Numbered from the stretch's first letter, positions 6,133 through 14,185 are shown. The stretch is DNA of 16,090 nt from JBCBTD01 sp039818825 (GCA_039818825.1 JBCBTD010000082.1:1-16090); one strand, 5' to 3'. Program-made: numbers and translations. Notes: generated by a model from the letters alone, not told the origin.

Positions 6133-7956
6133 GTGCGTTCGATCGTCGGCCCAGCCGTGGCCGCAATCATGGTGTTGGCGGCGATGCTCGCGTCCGCCGC
6201 GGCACGAACGACGATCGACGCTGACGGGCAGGTTCAAGGCTGGCGGTTCGAGGTCTGGCGTCTGAGTGGTCTTGCCGCCGGTACGACCGTCGATCTTTCG
6301 GTTACCGGCGTTTCCGGCAATTTCGATCCCAGTGTCGTCGTGTTCGCCACCGATTTCGACATCGACGAGTTCGTCGATCGAACCCTGCCGGCGGTCGCCG
6401 AGCGGGCCCGGGCGGATGGCGACGACGTGGTGGCGCGCCAGATGGCAGCGATCCGCGAAGCAGCGATCGCGTTCGACGACGACTCCGCGAACGGCTACGA
6501 CGCAGCCGTCTCGTTCAGAGCACCGGACGGACCGTTCCTTCGCATCGTCGTATTCTCCGCACGGGCACTCACCAACCCGTCCCAAGAAGAGTTCAGCATC
6601 GGGCGCTACACCCTCGCCGCCTCGATCGAGCCGGGAGCCGGGCAAGAGCCGCGGCTCGTTCCGGACCCGGACTGGCCGCGCGCCACCGCCGGCGTGGCGA
6701 GCCGGACGGTCATCGTCGAGCCGGGCGAACAGGTCGTCGATCTCGACCTCGTCGACGTTGCCGCCGGCACCCTGATTGCAGCGAGCATCACGTGGCCCGT
6801 GGACGAGGAGCCGCCGCGCCTCACGCTGCGGGACGTCGGTGGCAAGACTCTGGACATTGCGGTGCCGACCGACACGCCGGGGCACGCCCGGCTTGGCTGG
6901 AGGACCGCTGGTTTCAAGAACGACCTGCGCGTGCGGATCGGCGTAGCCGGCGACGATGGCGGACGATTCGACGTACGCGTAGCGGTCGATGCATCGCTCG
7001 ACGAACCCGTGGATCGCGGCACTGACCCGATCGTCGAACGGCCGGAGGTCGCCGTTGCCATGCGCGTCGACCAGATCACCTCGGTCGACCAAATCGCCGA
7101 AAACTTCGGGGTCGTCGGGACGCTTACCATCGATTGGCGGGATCCGAAGTACGCGTTCCGCACCGATCGCTGCGGCTGTGCAACACTGGTCCTCGACGAC
7201 GCTGGGTTTCGCGCGTTTCTCGCGGAGAAGCAGGCACGCCAGCCCGAGTTCGTTTTCACCAACCAGCAGGGCCGGCGTTTCACGCACGACCAGCTCTATC
7301 GGGTCGAGCCCAGCGGCCACGTCACCTTCACCGAACGCTTCGATGGAACGTTCCAGGCGCCCGATTTCGACTTCCGGCGATTCCCGTTCGACGAGCAGGT
7401 CTTTCACATCCGCCTTGGCCTTCACGAATCGGCGGAGAACTACCGACTGACCGTGGCCGACGACGGCGCCACCCTCGGGCCGCAGCTCGGCGAAGAACAG
7501 TGGCTGATCACCTCGATCGGCGCCGCCGTCGTCACCTACGACGGCGAGCAGCAGATGGTCATCAGTATGACCGGCGTCCGCCACTTGACGTACTACATGG
7601 TTCGCATCGTCATCCCCATGACGGTCGTCTTGTTCATGTCGTGGTTCGTGTTTTTTCTCCGCGATCTCAACAAGCGGATCGACGTCGCCGCCGGCAATTT
7701 GCTGTTGTTGATCGCCATCAACTTCTCGATCGCAGCAGACCTGCCGCGACTCGGCTACGCGACGTTCTTGGACGTCGCACTGTTGTTGACGTTCCTCGGC
7801 GTCGCAGCACTCGTGTTGATCAATACCTGGCTCAAACACCTGGTCGAACGCGGCGACGAGGCGAGCTCGCAGCCGTTGGACCGGGCGCTGCGGGTCTCCT
7901 ATCCGCTGTTCTTCCTCGTACCGCTGGCGCTGTCGATGCTGATCATGTTGCGCTGA
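6133..7956 (+). CDS. Multidomain pentameric ligand-gated ion channel (Cys-loop receptor family, DeCLIC-like)
   Basis: A 607-residue inner-membrane channel subunit. Residues 1-24 are a signal peptide (likely cleavage after ASAAA). Residues about 25-190 and 191-290 look like two beta-rich N-terminal lobes (RFEVWRLSGLAAGTTVDLSV; VIVEPGEQVVDLDL). The ligand-binding domain spans about 300-485 and has the family marks TLTIDWRDPKYAF (331-343) and FRRFPFDEQVFHI (414-426), the prokaryotic counterpart of the Cys-loop. Four helices follow: M1 about 487-509 with the invariant Pro495, M2 about 515-536, an M2-M3 loop DLPRLGYATFLD, M3 about 546-567 and M4 about 586-605. Typical bacterial members (GLIC, ELIC) have about 310-320 residues; the extra N-terminal part matches the layout of DeCLIC. 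The start is the GTG at 6133, since the ATG at 6169 would remove the positive end of the signal peptide. Ligand and ion selectivity are unknown. Confidence 0.93.
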   Translation: MRSIVGPAVAAIMVLAAMLASAAARTTIDADGQVQGWRFEVWRLSGLAAGTTVDLSVTGVSGNFDPSVVVFATDFDIDEFVDRTLPAVAERARADGDDVVARQMAAIREAAIAFDDDSANGYDAAVSFRAPDGPFLRIVVFSARALTNPSQEEFSIGRYTLAASIEPGAGQEPRLVPDPDWPRATAGVASRTVIVEPGEQVVDLDLVDVAAGTLIAASITWPVDEEPPRLTLRDVGGKTLDIAVPTDTPGHARLGWRTAGFKNDLRVRIGVAGDDGGRFDVRVAVDASLDEPVDRGTDPIVERPEVAVAMRVDQITSVDQIAENFGVVGTLTIDWRDPKYAFRTDRCGCATLVLDDAGFRAFLAEKQARQPEFVFTNQQGRRFTHDQLYRVEPSGHVTFTERFDGTFQAPDFDFRRFPFDEQVFHIRLGLHESAENYRLTVADDGATLGPQLGEEQWLITSIGAAVVTYDGEQQMVISMTGVRHLTYYMVRIVIPMTVVLFMSWFVFFLRDLNKRIDVAAGNLLLLIAINFSIAADLPRLGYATFLDVALLLTFLGVAALVLINTWLKHLVERGDEASSQPLDRALRVSYPLFFLVPLALSMLIMLR

Positions 7957-7965
7957 ACGGCGCCG

Positions 7966-9795
7966 TCAGGCCGAGAGCTGCGCCGCCTGCTTCTGTGCCT
8001 TCTTACGCGCGTTGGCGTCGAGGTGGCGTTTTCTCAGCCGGATGGTCTTCGGTGTGACCTCGACCAGTTCGTCGTCGGCGATGTAGGCGAGCGCCTGTTC
8101 CAGGGCCATTTGCACCGGCGGTGTCAAAGAAACGGCGTCGTCCTTACCCGCGGCACGGACGTTGGTGAGCTGCTTGCCCTTCAACGGGTTGACGTCGAGG
8201 TCGTTGGCGCGGCTATGCTCGCCGATGATCATGCCAGGGTAGACCGCCGCACCCGGCGCGATGAACAAGAGACCCCGATCCTCCAGGTTCCACAAGGCAT
8301 AGGCCACCGCGTCGCCGTTCTCCGTCGAGATCATCACACCGGTCCGGCGCGACGGGATCTGACCCTTGTAGGGCGCGTAGTCGAAGAACATGCGGTTGAG
8401 GATGCCGGTGCCGCGGGTGATCGTCAGGAACTCGCCCAGAAAGCCGATCAATGCCCGCGACGGCGCATGCAGGACGATCCGCTGGCGGCCGACGCCCATC
8501 GGGCGCATTTCGAGAAGGTCGGCGCGCCGCTGGGTCAACGCGTCGATGACACCACCCGAATAGTCCTCGTCGACGTCGATGACGACTTCCTCGATGGGCT
8601 CGAATCGCTGGCCCGTTTCGGGATCGGCGGTCATGACGACGCGCGGCCGGCTGATCGACAATTCGAAACCTTCGCGGCGCATGGTCTCGATCAGGATCGC
8701 CAGCTGCAGCTCTCCACGGCCGGCCACCTCGAATGCCTCGCCCGCACCCGACTGGGTGATTTTCAAGGCGACGTTGCCCTCGGCTTCGCGCAAGAGCCGC
8801 TCGCCGATCAAGCGCGAGGTCACTTTCTTACCGTCGCGGCCCGCCAGCGGACTGTCGTTGACCGAGAACGTCATCGCCAAGGTCGGCGGATCGATCGGCT
8901 GGGCCGGCAATGCGTCGGTCGCCGCCGGGTCGACCAGCGTGTCGGCGACCGTCGCCTCCTGGAACCCGGCCACGGCGACGATGTCGCCGGCCTCCGCCTC
9001 GTCGATGGCGGTGCGCGAAAGGCCGCGGAAGCCGAGTAGCTTGGTCACGCGGCCTTGCTCGACCAGGGTCCCGTCGCGGCCCAACGCCTTGAGCGCCATG
9101 TTCGGTGTGATGCGGCCACGGGCTACTCGCCCGGTCAGTATGCGACCGAGATAGGGGTCGGCCTCCAGGGTCGTTGCCAACATGGCGAACGGCCCTTCCT
9201 CTTGCACGTCGGGCCGATGGACGTGGCTGACGACGAGGTCGAACAAGGGACCGAGGTCGGTGCGCGGGTCCGCCGGGTCGAGCACAGCCCAGCCATGCTT
9301 TGCCGACGCGTAGACGTGGGGGAAGTCGAGCTGCCGCTCGTCCGCGTCGAGCGCCACGAACAGATCGAACATCTCGTCCAAGACCGCGTCGGCACGCTGC
9401 TCGGGCTTGTCGACCTTGTTGATGACGACGATCGGCGCCAGCCCCAGCTTCAGCGCTTTGCCGAGCACGAACTTCGTCTGCGGCATCGGCCCTTCGGCGG
9501 CGTCGACGAGCACCAGCACGCCGTCGACCATGGAGAGGATGCGCTCGACCTCACCGCCGAAGTCGGCGTGACCCGGCGTGTCGACGATGTTGACGCGGGT
9601 GCCGTGCCACAGCACCGACGTGCACTTGGCGAGGATGGTGATCCCGCGCTCGCGCTCCAGGTCGTTGGAGTCCATCGCCCGCTCGGCGACCTGCTGATTG
9701 TCGCGGAATGCGCCCGACTGCCGGAGCAGCCCGTCGACCAGGGTCGTCTTGCCATGATCGACATGGGCGATGATGGCGATGTTGCGCAGATCCAT
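7966..9795 (-). CDS. typA: Translational GTPase TypA/BipA
   Basis: A ribosome-associated GTPase of 609 residues, the normal TypA length, that assists 50S subunit assembly and growth under cold or other stress. G1 is AHVDHGKTT (10-18), the switch I region has ERERGITI, G3 is DTPGHADFGGEVERIL and G4 is NKVDKPEQRADAV. Domain II, an EF-G-like domain with VAFQ/VAGFQEATV-type strands, and the TypA-specific C-terminal domain (RGTGILNRMFFDYAPYKG, then NPLKGKQLTNVRAAGKD) are complete. The ATG at 9793-9795 gives the canonical MDLRNIAIIAHVDHGKTT start. The gene is convergent with the channel gene: only 9 bp separate the stop codons, bridged by the 10-bp palindrome ACGGCGCCGT. It is divergent from the Nudix gene, with 79 bp between them. 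Confidence 0.97.
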   Translation of the reverse strand: MDLRNIAIIAHVDHGKTTLVDGLLRQSGAFRDNQQVAERAMDSNDLERERGITILAKCTSVLWHGTRVNIVDTPGHADFGGEVERILSMVDGVLVLVDAAEGPMPQTKFVLGKALKLGLAPIVVINKVDKPEQRADAVLDEMFDLFVALDADERQLDFPHVYASAKHGWAVLDPADPRTDLGPLFDLVVSHVHRPDVQEEGPFAMLATTLEADPYLGRILTGRVARGRITPNMALKALGRDGTLVEQGRVTKLLGFRGLSRTAIDEAEAGDIVAVAGFQEATVADTLVDPAATDALPAQPIDPPTLAMTFSVNDSPLAGRDGKKVTSRLIGERLLREAEGNVALKITQSGAGEAFEVAGRGELQLAILIETMRREGFELSISRPRVVMTADPETGQRFEPIEEVVIDVDEDYSGGVIDALTQRRADLLEMRPMGVGRQRIVLHAPSRALIGFLGEFLTITRGTGILNRMFFDYAPYKGQIPSRRTGVMISTENGDAVAYALWNLEDRGLLFIAPGAAVYPGMIIGEHSRANDLDVNPLKGKQLTNVRAAGKDDAVSLTPPVQMALEQALAYIADDELVEVTPKTIRLRKRHLDANARKKAQKQAAQLSA

Positions 9796-9874
9796 CGGGC
9801 TTCGCTCTGGGGGGAGAAGGGATGCGGCGTTCTACACGATCCGAGCGTCGGGGGCCATCGTTCGGCGGTGCATC

Positions 9875-10435
9875 ATGAGCGAGCGCATCGAACGCCGCCG
9901 CCGTCTCTCGCCCTGGGCCGAACTCGTGGAGATCGACGTCGGGCCGCCGACCGACCGCCAGACCTACCATGCCCTTGCGCCGCGCGACTACGCGACGGCG
10001 CTGGCGCTGCGGCCCGACGGTTCGGTCGCGCTGATCCGGCAGTATCGGCCCGCGATCGACGCCCATTGTTGGGAACTGCCCTCCGGCATCGTCGATCCGG
10101 GCGAAGCTCCGAGCACGGCCGCTGTCCGCGAGACGGCTGAGGAAACGGGCTATGCCGTCGACGCGTTCCTGCCGCTGGCGCCGTTGTACGTCGATGGCGG
10201 CCGGCTCCTGAACCGTGCGCACGCCATTCTCGCGATCTTGGCGGCCACGCCGACCGCCGCGCCGGAGCCGGGCCTGGTATTGGCCTTCGAGCCCTGGCCG
10301 ACGTTCGTCGCCATGGCCGAGCGTGGTGCGCTCGCCCACGCCAGCCACGTCGCCCTCGTCGGGCTGACGCTGACCAGCACCGAAGCGCCAGCGTTTCTAA
10401 GGCGTGCCGGGATCGAGCCGCCCTGGCTGTCTTGA
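9875..10435 (+). CDS. Nudix hydrolase, ADP-ribose pyrophosphatase type
   Basis: A 186-residue cytoplasmic hydrolase. The Nudix box runs over residues 71-93, G71-x5-E77-x7-R85-E86-x2-E89-E90-x-G92, with all metal-binding glutamates present. The preceding VALIRQYRPAIDAHCWELPSG is the pattern seen in ADP-ribose and nucleoside-diphosphate-sugar pyrophosphatases (QYR, then WELP[AS]G). The usual reaction is Mg2+-dependent cleavage of ADP-ribose to AMP and ribose 5-phosphate; the exact substrate is not fixed by the box. The frame opens upstream at 9770, but those 35 residues overlap typA and are not family-like. The ATG at 9875 is preceded by GGCGGTG about 4 nt away. The ChaN-like gene follows 66 bp downstream on the same strand, so the two may share a transcript. 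Confidence 0.92.
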   Translation: MSERIERRRRLSPWAELVEIDVGPPTDRQTYHALAPRDYATALALRPDGSVALIRQYRPAIDAHCWELPSGIVDPGEAPSTAAVRETAEETGYAVDAFLPLAPLYVDGGRLLNRAHAILAILAATPTAAPEPGLVLAFEPWPTFVAMAERGALAHASHVALVGLTLTSTEAPAFLRRAGIEPPWLS

Positions 10436-10501
10436 GCCACGGCTTGCCACCGGAGCAGCGCGCACCACCTCTCGCAAGCCACTGCATCCGGAGACGCGGC
10501 G

Positions 10502-11422
10502 ATGCGCCCGCTCGCAGGTGCCGCGCTGGTCGCGGTGACGTTGATTCCGTCCGCCAGCGCACTGGAGCTGACGGATCACCCGCTCGTGGATGTCGTGGTC
10601 CGCGTCGAGGACGGCGCCGTCGTGCCACGGGGCGACTTCGAACGGGCGTTGCGTGATGCGGATTTCGTGATCCTCGGCGAGAAGCACGACAATTCCCGCC
10701 ATCACGTCATCCAGGCCGAATTGGTCGACCATATCGGCGCCGCCGGCAAGCTGGAGGCGGTCGCCTTCGAGATGTTCACCACCGACCTGCAGGTCACCAT
10801 CGTCGAGCACCTGGCGGAAGGCGGCAGCGTCGCCGAGTTGGCCGAGGCCGTCGACTGGGAGCAGCTCGGTTGGGGGCCCTGGACGTGGTACGGCCCGATC
10901 GCGCACGCCGCCGATCGCCATGGTGCCACGATCGTCGCCGCCAACCTCGCCGTCGCTGACGTGCGCGAGGTCTACGAGGGCGGCCTCTCGGCGCTCGACC
11001 CGAACTTCGTCCGCCGTACGGGCCTCGACCAGCCGCTGGACGACGACGAACATGCCCGTCGCGAGCGGGCGATGATCGACGCCCACTGCGGCCACGACCT
11101 CGGGGCGGCGGCGGCTTCCATGGTAGCGGTGCAGCGCGCCCGGGACGCCCGACTTGCCGAGCGCCTGGCGACCTTGGCGGGGGATGGCCGGGGCGTGCTG
11201 GTCACCGGCAACGCCCATGCGGACAAGAACCAGGGCGCGCCAGCCGTATTGCGCCGCTTGCTGCCGGACGCCAACGTCGTCAGCCTCGGTCTGATCGAAG
11301 TGGAACCCGACTGGCAAAGCCCGCCCCACGAGGTCGGCTTCGCCTTCGACTACGTTTGGTTCACGCCACGGGCCAAGCCGACCGACCACGACTACTGCGC
11401 CGCGTTTCGTCGCGGCGGCTGA
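10502..11422 (+). CDS. Exported ChaN-like protein (Tiki/ChaN haem-binding fold)
   Basis: A 306-residue protein with a signal peptide at 1-20 (cleavage after SASA). Unlike the lipoprotein ChaN of Campylobacter jejuni, it has no lipobox Cys, so it is probably free in the periplasm. Family marks are VILGEKHDNSRHHVIQ (56-71), AFEMF with Glu90, WEQLGWGPWTWYGPIAHAA (about 119-137) and a C-terminal VLVTGNAHADKNQGAPAVL (about 222-240) with His229. The GExHDN..HH, GNAH and FEMF elements are shared by the ChaN/Tiki superfamily, whose members are haem-binding proteins or metal-dependent proteases. Which of these applies is open, although the iron-uptake annotation is the usual one for bacterial ChaN. 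The start ATG has GGAG about 9 nt upstream (10489-10492). It sits between the Nudix and monooxygenase genes, all on the plus strand. Confidence 0.85.
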   Translation: MRPLAGAALVAVTLIPSASALELTDHPLVDVVVRVEDGAVVPRGDFERALRDADFVILGEKHDNSRHHVIQAELVDHIGAAGKLEAVAFEMFTTDLQVTIVEHLAEGGSVAELAEAVDWEQLGWGPWTWYGPIAHAADRHGATIVAANLAVADVREVYEGGLSALDPNFVRRTGLDQPLDDDEHARRERAMIDAHCGHDLGAAAASMVAVQRARDARLAERLATLAGDGRGVLVTGNAHADKNQGAPAVLRRLLPDANVVSLGLIEVEPDWQSPPHEVGFAFDYVWFTPRAKPTDHDYCAAFRRGG

Positions 11423-11545
11423 ACCGGCGACCGATCGGGCGTCACTGGCGGCACGACCAGCCTCACAAACGCCAAGCCGTTGACGCGCTTGACGAAGCCG
11501 CGCAGATGCGAGTGACGCGTCCGTTGAGGTCGAGGCCAAACACGC

Positions 11546-13147
11546 ATGACGAGGTCGCCACGAGAGCCTGTGCTCATTGTCGGCGCCGGGCCGACGGGCC
11601 TAGTGCTTGCGATCGAGCTGGCACGCCGCGGCGTGCCGCATCGGTTGGTCGACCGCCTGCCCATGCGGCTCGGTTGGGAACGCGCCATCTTCGTGAAACC
11701 GCGTACGCTCGAGGTGTTGCGAGCGATCGGGGTCGCCGACGCCTTGTTGGCCCGGAGCCAGATCATCGACGGCGTCGACGTCTTCTACGGTCCGGCGAAG
11801 TCAGGCGGTTGCCGCTTCGCCGGGCTCGACACGCCTTACCCGTTCATCGCGTCGGTACCGCAAGACGTGACCGAGGGCGTCCTGATCCAGCGCTTGCACG
11901 AGTTGGGCGGTGCGGTGGAACGCGACGTCGAGTTCGTCGCGCTGCAGAACGGTGAGGACGGCGTTCGGGTGCAGCTGCGCAACGGCGGCGGTGAGGAGCA
12001 GTGGTGCGACACGTCGTGGTTGGTGGGCACCGACGGCCTCCACAGTGCTGTCCGGCACGCGATCGACATCGAGTTCGACGGCCGCGATTACGCTCGTCTG
12101 TGGGGCGTTTTCGACTCCGACATCCCCTCGTCGGGGCTGTCGGAGTCGCTGGCGACGGTCCAGCTCGAACCACCCGTGGTCCTCCAGTTTCCGCTCCAGG
12201 ACGGCCGGAGACGGATCTATTTCCAAACCGAGTCCGCCCATCCCGACACGATCTCCGACGTGCTGCACCAGATCCGGGTGGTATCGCCCGAGGCTAGGTT
12301 CAGGCGTCCTGACCAGCCCCACTTCTTCCACGCGCACTCGCGCATCGCCCGACGCTTCGGCAGGGGCCGCGTGCTCCTCGCCGGCGACGCGGCGCATGTC
12401 TCGAACCCGATCGAGGGCCACGGGATGAACGCCGGGATCCAAGACGCCCACAATCTGGGCTGGAAACTCGCGCTGATCGCGGGCGGAGCTTCCCCCGACC
12501 TGCTGGTCGGGTCCTACGACGACGAACGACGCAAGATCGCCCGCGAGCTGATCGAGTCGGGCGACGCCATGGAGGCCCGCATCGACTCCGCCGGAAGCGG
12601 GGCCATGGCGGCACTGCTGGCGGGTATCGGCACCGCCGAAGGACAGGAGGTTCTGGCGCTGGCCGAATCCGAGCTGGCACTCGAGTACGACCCCGGCCCG
12701 ATCGTCCGGGAATGGGAAGTCTCGCCGAGGGTGCCGCCATCGACGAGACTCGGTCTACGCGTCGCCAACTGTGCTGGCCTCGTCGGCGTCGATGGCGCGG
12801 TCGACCTGTACGACTTGATCGCCGGTCCCGACGCGACGTTGTTGGCGCTGCTCGGCGAAACCGATCCTGCAGCGATCGACGACGCGCTCCGGTGCTCGGG
12901 TGAACTTCCGACCTGGGGCTGGTTCGGCCCCAGACACTTCGCCGTAGTCCGCGGGAGCCCCCCTGACGTGCACGTGCGCGCGGGCGTCGTGTACGACAGG
13001 ACTGGCGAGACCCACGCCCGCCTGTCGGGTACTGGTCCGACTTTCTGCCTCGTTAGGCCAGACGGTCACATCGCGTTCCGCTGCGGTATCGAGTCGGCCG
13101 GACCACTGGCAGGCGCTCTTCGAGCGATTCTGCCGCCGGCGGCGTAA
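11546..13147 (+). CDS. FAD-dependent monooxygenase, class A aromatic hydroxylase type
   Basis: A 533-residue cytoplasmic flavoprotein of the PheA/TfdB-MhpA type. FAD-binding marks are GAGPTG (13-18) in an N-terminal Rossmann fold, VGTDGLHSAVR with D163-G164, and LLAGDAAHVSNPIEGHGMN with G280-D281 and N295, where the isoalloxazine-contacting segment ends. The C-terminal 130 residues would be the thioredoxin-like domain seen in the longer members of this family. These enzymes use NAD(P)H and O2 to hydroxylate aromatic substrates such as phenols or 3-hydroxyphenylpropionate; the substrate cannot be decided here. No ring-cleavage or other catabolic gene lies next to it, so it is not part of a recognisable pathway cluster. 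GAGG (11532-11535) lies 10 nt before the ATG. It ends 36 bp before the stop of the convergent TenA-like gene. Confidence 0.9.
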   Translation: MTRSPREPVLIVGAGPTGLVLAIELARRGVPHRLVDRLPMRLGWERAIFVKPRTLEVLRAIGVADALLARSQIIDGVDVFYGPAKSGGCRFAGLDTPYPFIASVPQDVTEGVLIQRLHELGGAVERDVEFVALQNGEDGVRVQLRNGGGEEQWCDTSWLVGTDGLHSAVRHAIDIEFDGRDYARLWGVFDSDIPSSGLSESLATVQLEPPVVLQFPLQDGRRRIYFQTESAHPDTISDVLHQIRVVSPEARFRRPDQPHFFHAHSRIARRFGRGRVLLAGDAAHVSNPIEGHGMNAGIQDAHNLGWKLALIAGGASPDLLVGSYDDERRKIARELIESGDAMEARIDSAGSGAMAALLAGIGTAEGQEVLALAESELALEYDPGPIVREWEVSPRVPPSTRLGLRVANCAGLVGVDGAVDLYDLIAGPDATLLALLGETDPAAIDDALRCSGELPTWGWFGPRHFAVVRGSPPDVHVRAGVVYDRTGETHARLSGTGPTFCLVRPDGHIAFRCGIESAGPLAGALRAILPPAA

Positions 13148-13183
13148 GCCGCAAGCGCAGAGGTGCGGTTCCGGCCCGGCGGG

Positions 13184-13861
13184 TCAGGACTGGCCCTGCA
13201 GCTCCGCGGCGTCGGCCATCGCGTCCCAGAACATGAGCTCGTAGGCCTGGATCAGGCGGACCGCCCGCACGATGTCCTCGGGTGGCGTACCTCGGGCGAG
13301 ATCGTCCTCGACGATGTCGAGCGCCGGGTCGCGGAACGAGGGGAGGCCGGCGAACCCGTCCAGGAATGCGGTGTCGGCTTCCCCGAAGCCGTAGCTCGCC
13401 CGCAATGCGGTCCCGACACGTTGGCAATTGGCGCCCCACGCCGCCAAGTTCAGCGCCAGTCCACACGCAATCTCACCCGCCGAGCCGAACAACGACAACC
13501 AGGCGAAGTAAGCCCCGTAGGCGAAACCCTTGGCCGTCGGTTCGAAGTTCTCCAGATCGGCGGTCGACATGCCGAGCTTGCGGCCGATCGCGACGACCCC
13601 ACCGCGGGCGTCCATTTCGGCCGTCAGATCGGTCATGAAGAAGCTGGCATAGGGTCGGTCGCCAAATCGACCGACGAAGTTGGCTGCCGACCGGACGTCC
13701 GATTTCCACAAGTGATATTGATGACCAGGGAACGCTCGGAGTGCCTCGACACTGATCTCACCGCGCTCCAGGGCGGAAAGATAGCGATGATCGCGTATCT
13801 CGTGTTCCGTCTCACGCAGCTTTCGTTCCGCAGCAAGCAGGACGTCTTCGGCCGTCGTCAT
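13184..13861 (-). CDS. TenA/PqqC-fold (haem-oxygenase-like) protein
   Basis: A 225-residue, all-helical protein with the size and layout of the TenA/THI-4/PqqC superfamily. The early segment HRYLSALERGEISVEALRAF followed by HQYHLW (residues 25-52) resembles the TenA 'short helix, then substrate-facing helix' pattern. SAGEIACGL places Cys133 where TenA has its catalytic cysteine. YELMFWDAMAD near the C-terminus supplies Glu208 at the position of the TenA catalytic glutamate. The alignment was made by eye. TenA hydrolyses thiamin breakdown products for salvage, but the wider family includes PqqC and CADD-type oxidases, so thiamin salvage is a hypothesis. The ATG at 13861 has a strong Shine-Dalgarno (AAGGAGG about 9 nt upstream), and the longer open frame up to 14164 is discarded. 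It is 324 bp downstream of the ThDP decarboxylase genes on the same strand. Confidence 0.75.
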   Translation of the reverse strand: MTTAEDVLLAAERKLRETEHEIRDHRYLSALERGEISVEALRAFPGHQYHLWKSDVRSAANFVGRFGDRPYASFFMTDLTAEMDARGGVVAIGRKLGMSTADLENFEPTAKGFAYGAYFAWLSLFGSAGEIACGLALNLAAWGANCQRVGTALRASYGFGEADTAFLDGFAGLPSFRDPALDIVEDDLARGTPPEDIVRAVRLIQAYELMFWDAMADAAELQGQS

Positions 13862-14185
13862 GGCGATGCCCCTCCTTGCGGCCGCCGCCGGGGCTGGCTG
13901 GGCCGCTCTTGGGGATGACGATGCGGCGACGCCCAATGCCAGTGCGGGCCACCCCTTCGCCGCCGAAGACACGACTTGCGAGCGGTGCGGTCTCAACGTC
14001 AAGCCCGTGGTCTTCAGCGGACGCGAAACCACGAGCGGGGGAGGCTGTGTTTCCGCAGGACGGCCGGCGCTGGTACGCCGCAGATCAGCGTTCTGAGCCG
14101 CCGCCAAAGCGGCAGCATCGCTTGACGTCGGACGATGACGACAGCCACCCGAGCGGCGGGTCACGGTGACGCCCGGTGTAGGCCG
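13862..14185 (-). promoter_or_regulatory. 324-bp leader/intergenic region with degenerate THI-element-like segment
   Basis: No convincing gene was found in this stretch; the plus-strand open frames are Arg/Pro-rich and unsupported by a ribosome binding site. On the minus strand, 14064-14088 contains CTGATCTG followed nine bases later by a segment ending ACCAGCGCCGG, which resembles the 3' half of the TPP riboswitch (CUGAUCUGG ... CCAGCGUAGG). A CTCAGA (14092-14097) lies just upstream where CUGAGA would be, and CTCGGGTGG (14145-14153) lies further upstream. Key bases differ and the spacing between the two halves is too short, so this is weak. A GTCACGGTGAC palindrome sits at 14160-14170. TTGACGTTGAG (minus strand) could be a weak -35 for the TenA-like gene. 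Confidence 0.2.

Noticed and set aside
5743..7839. 698-codon open frame on the minus strand, antisense to the channel gene
   Set aside because: The translation is low-complexity Arg/Asp/Gly/Val-rich sequence with no domain, while the plus strand encodes a complete recognisable channel. High GC produces such long antisense frames.
7957..7966. ACGGCGCCGT palindrome between the stops of the channel gene and typA as a terminator
   Set aside because: A 10-bp palindrome without a loop leaves only a three-pair stem, and no T-run follows on either strand.
8023..9039. 338-codon plus-strand open frame inside typA
   Set aside because: It is antisense to the conserved typA sequence, and its composition is that of a shadow frame.
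9770..9874. Upstream extension of the Nudix gene
   Set aside because: These 35 residues overlap the start of typA and do not resemble Nudix N-termini. The ATG at 9875 gives a normal family length.
11479..11494. Two TTGACG hexamers upstream of the monooxygenase as -35 boxes
   Set aside because: No matching -10 at a suitable distance was found; such hexamers are common in this DNA.
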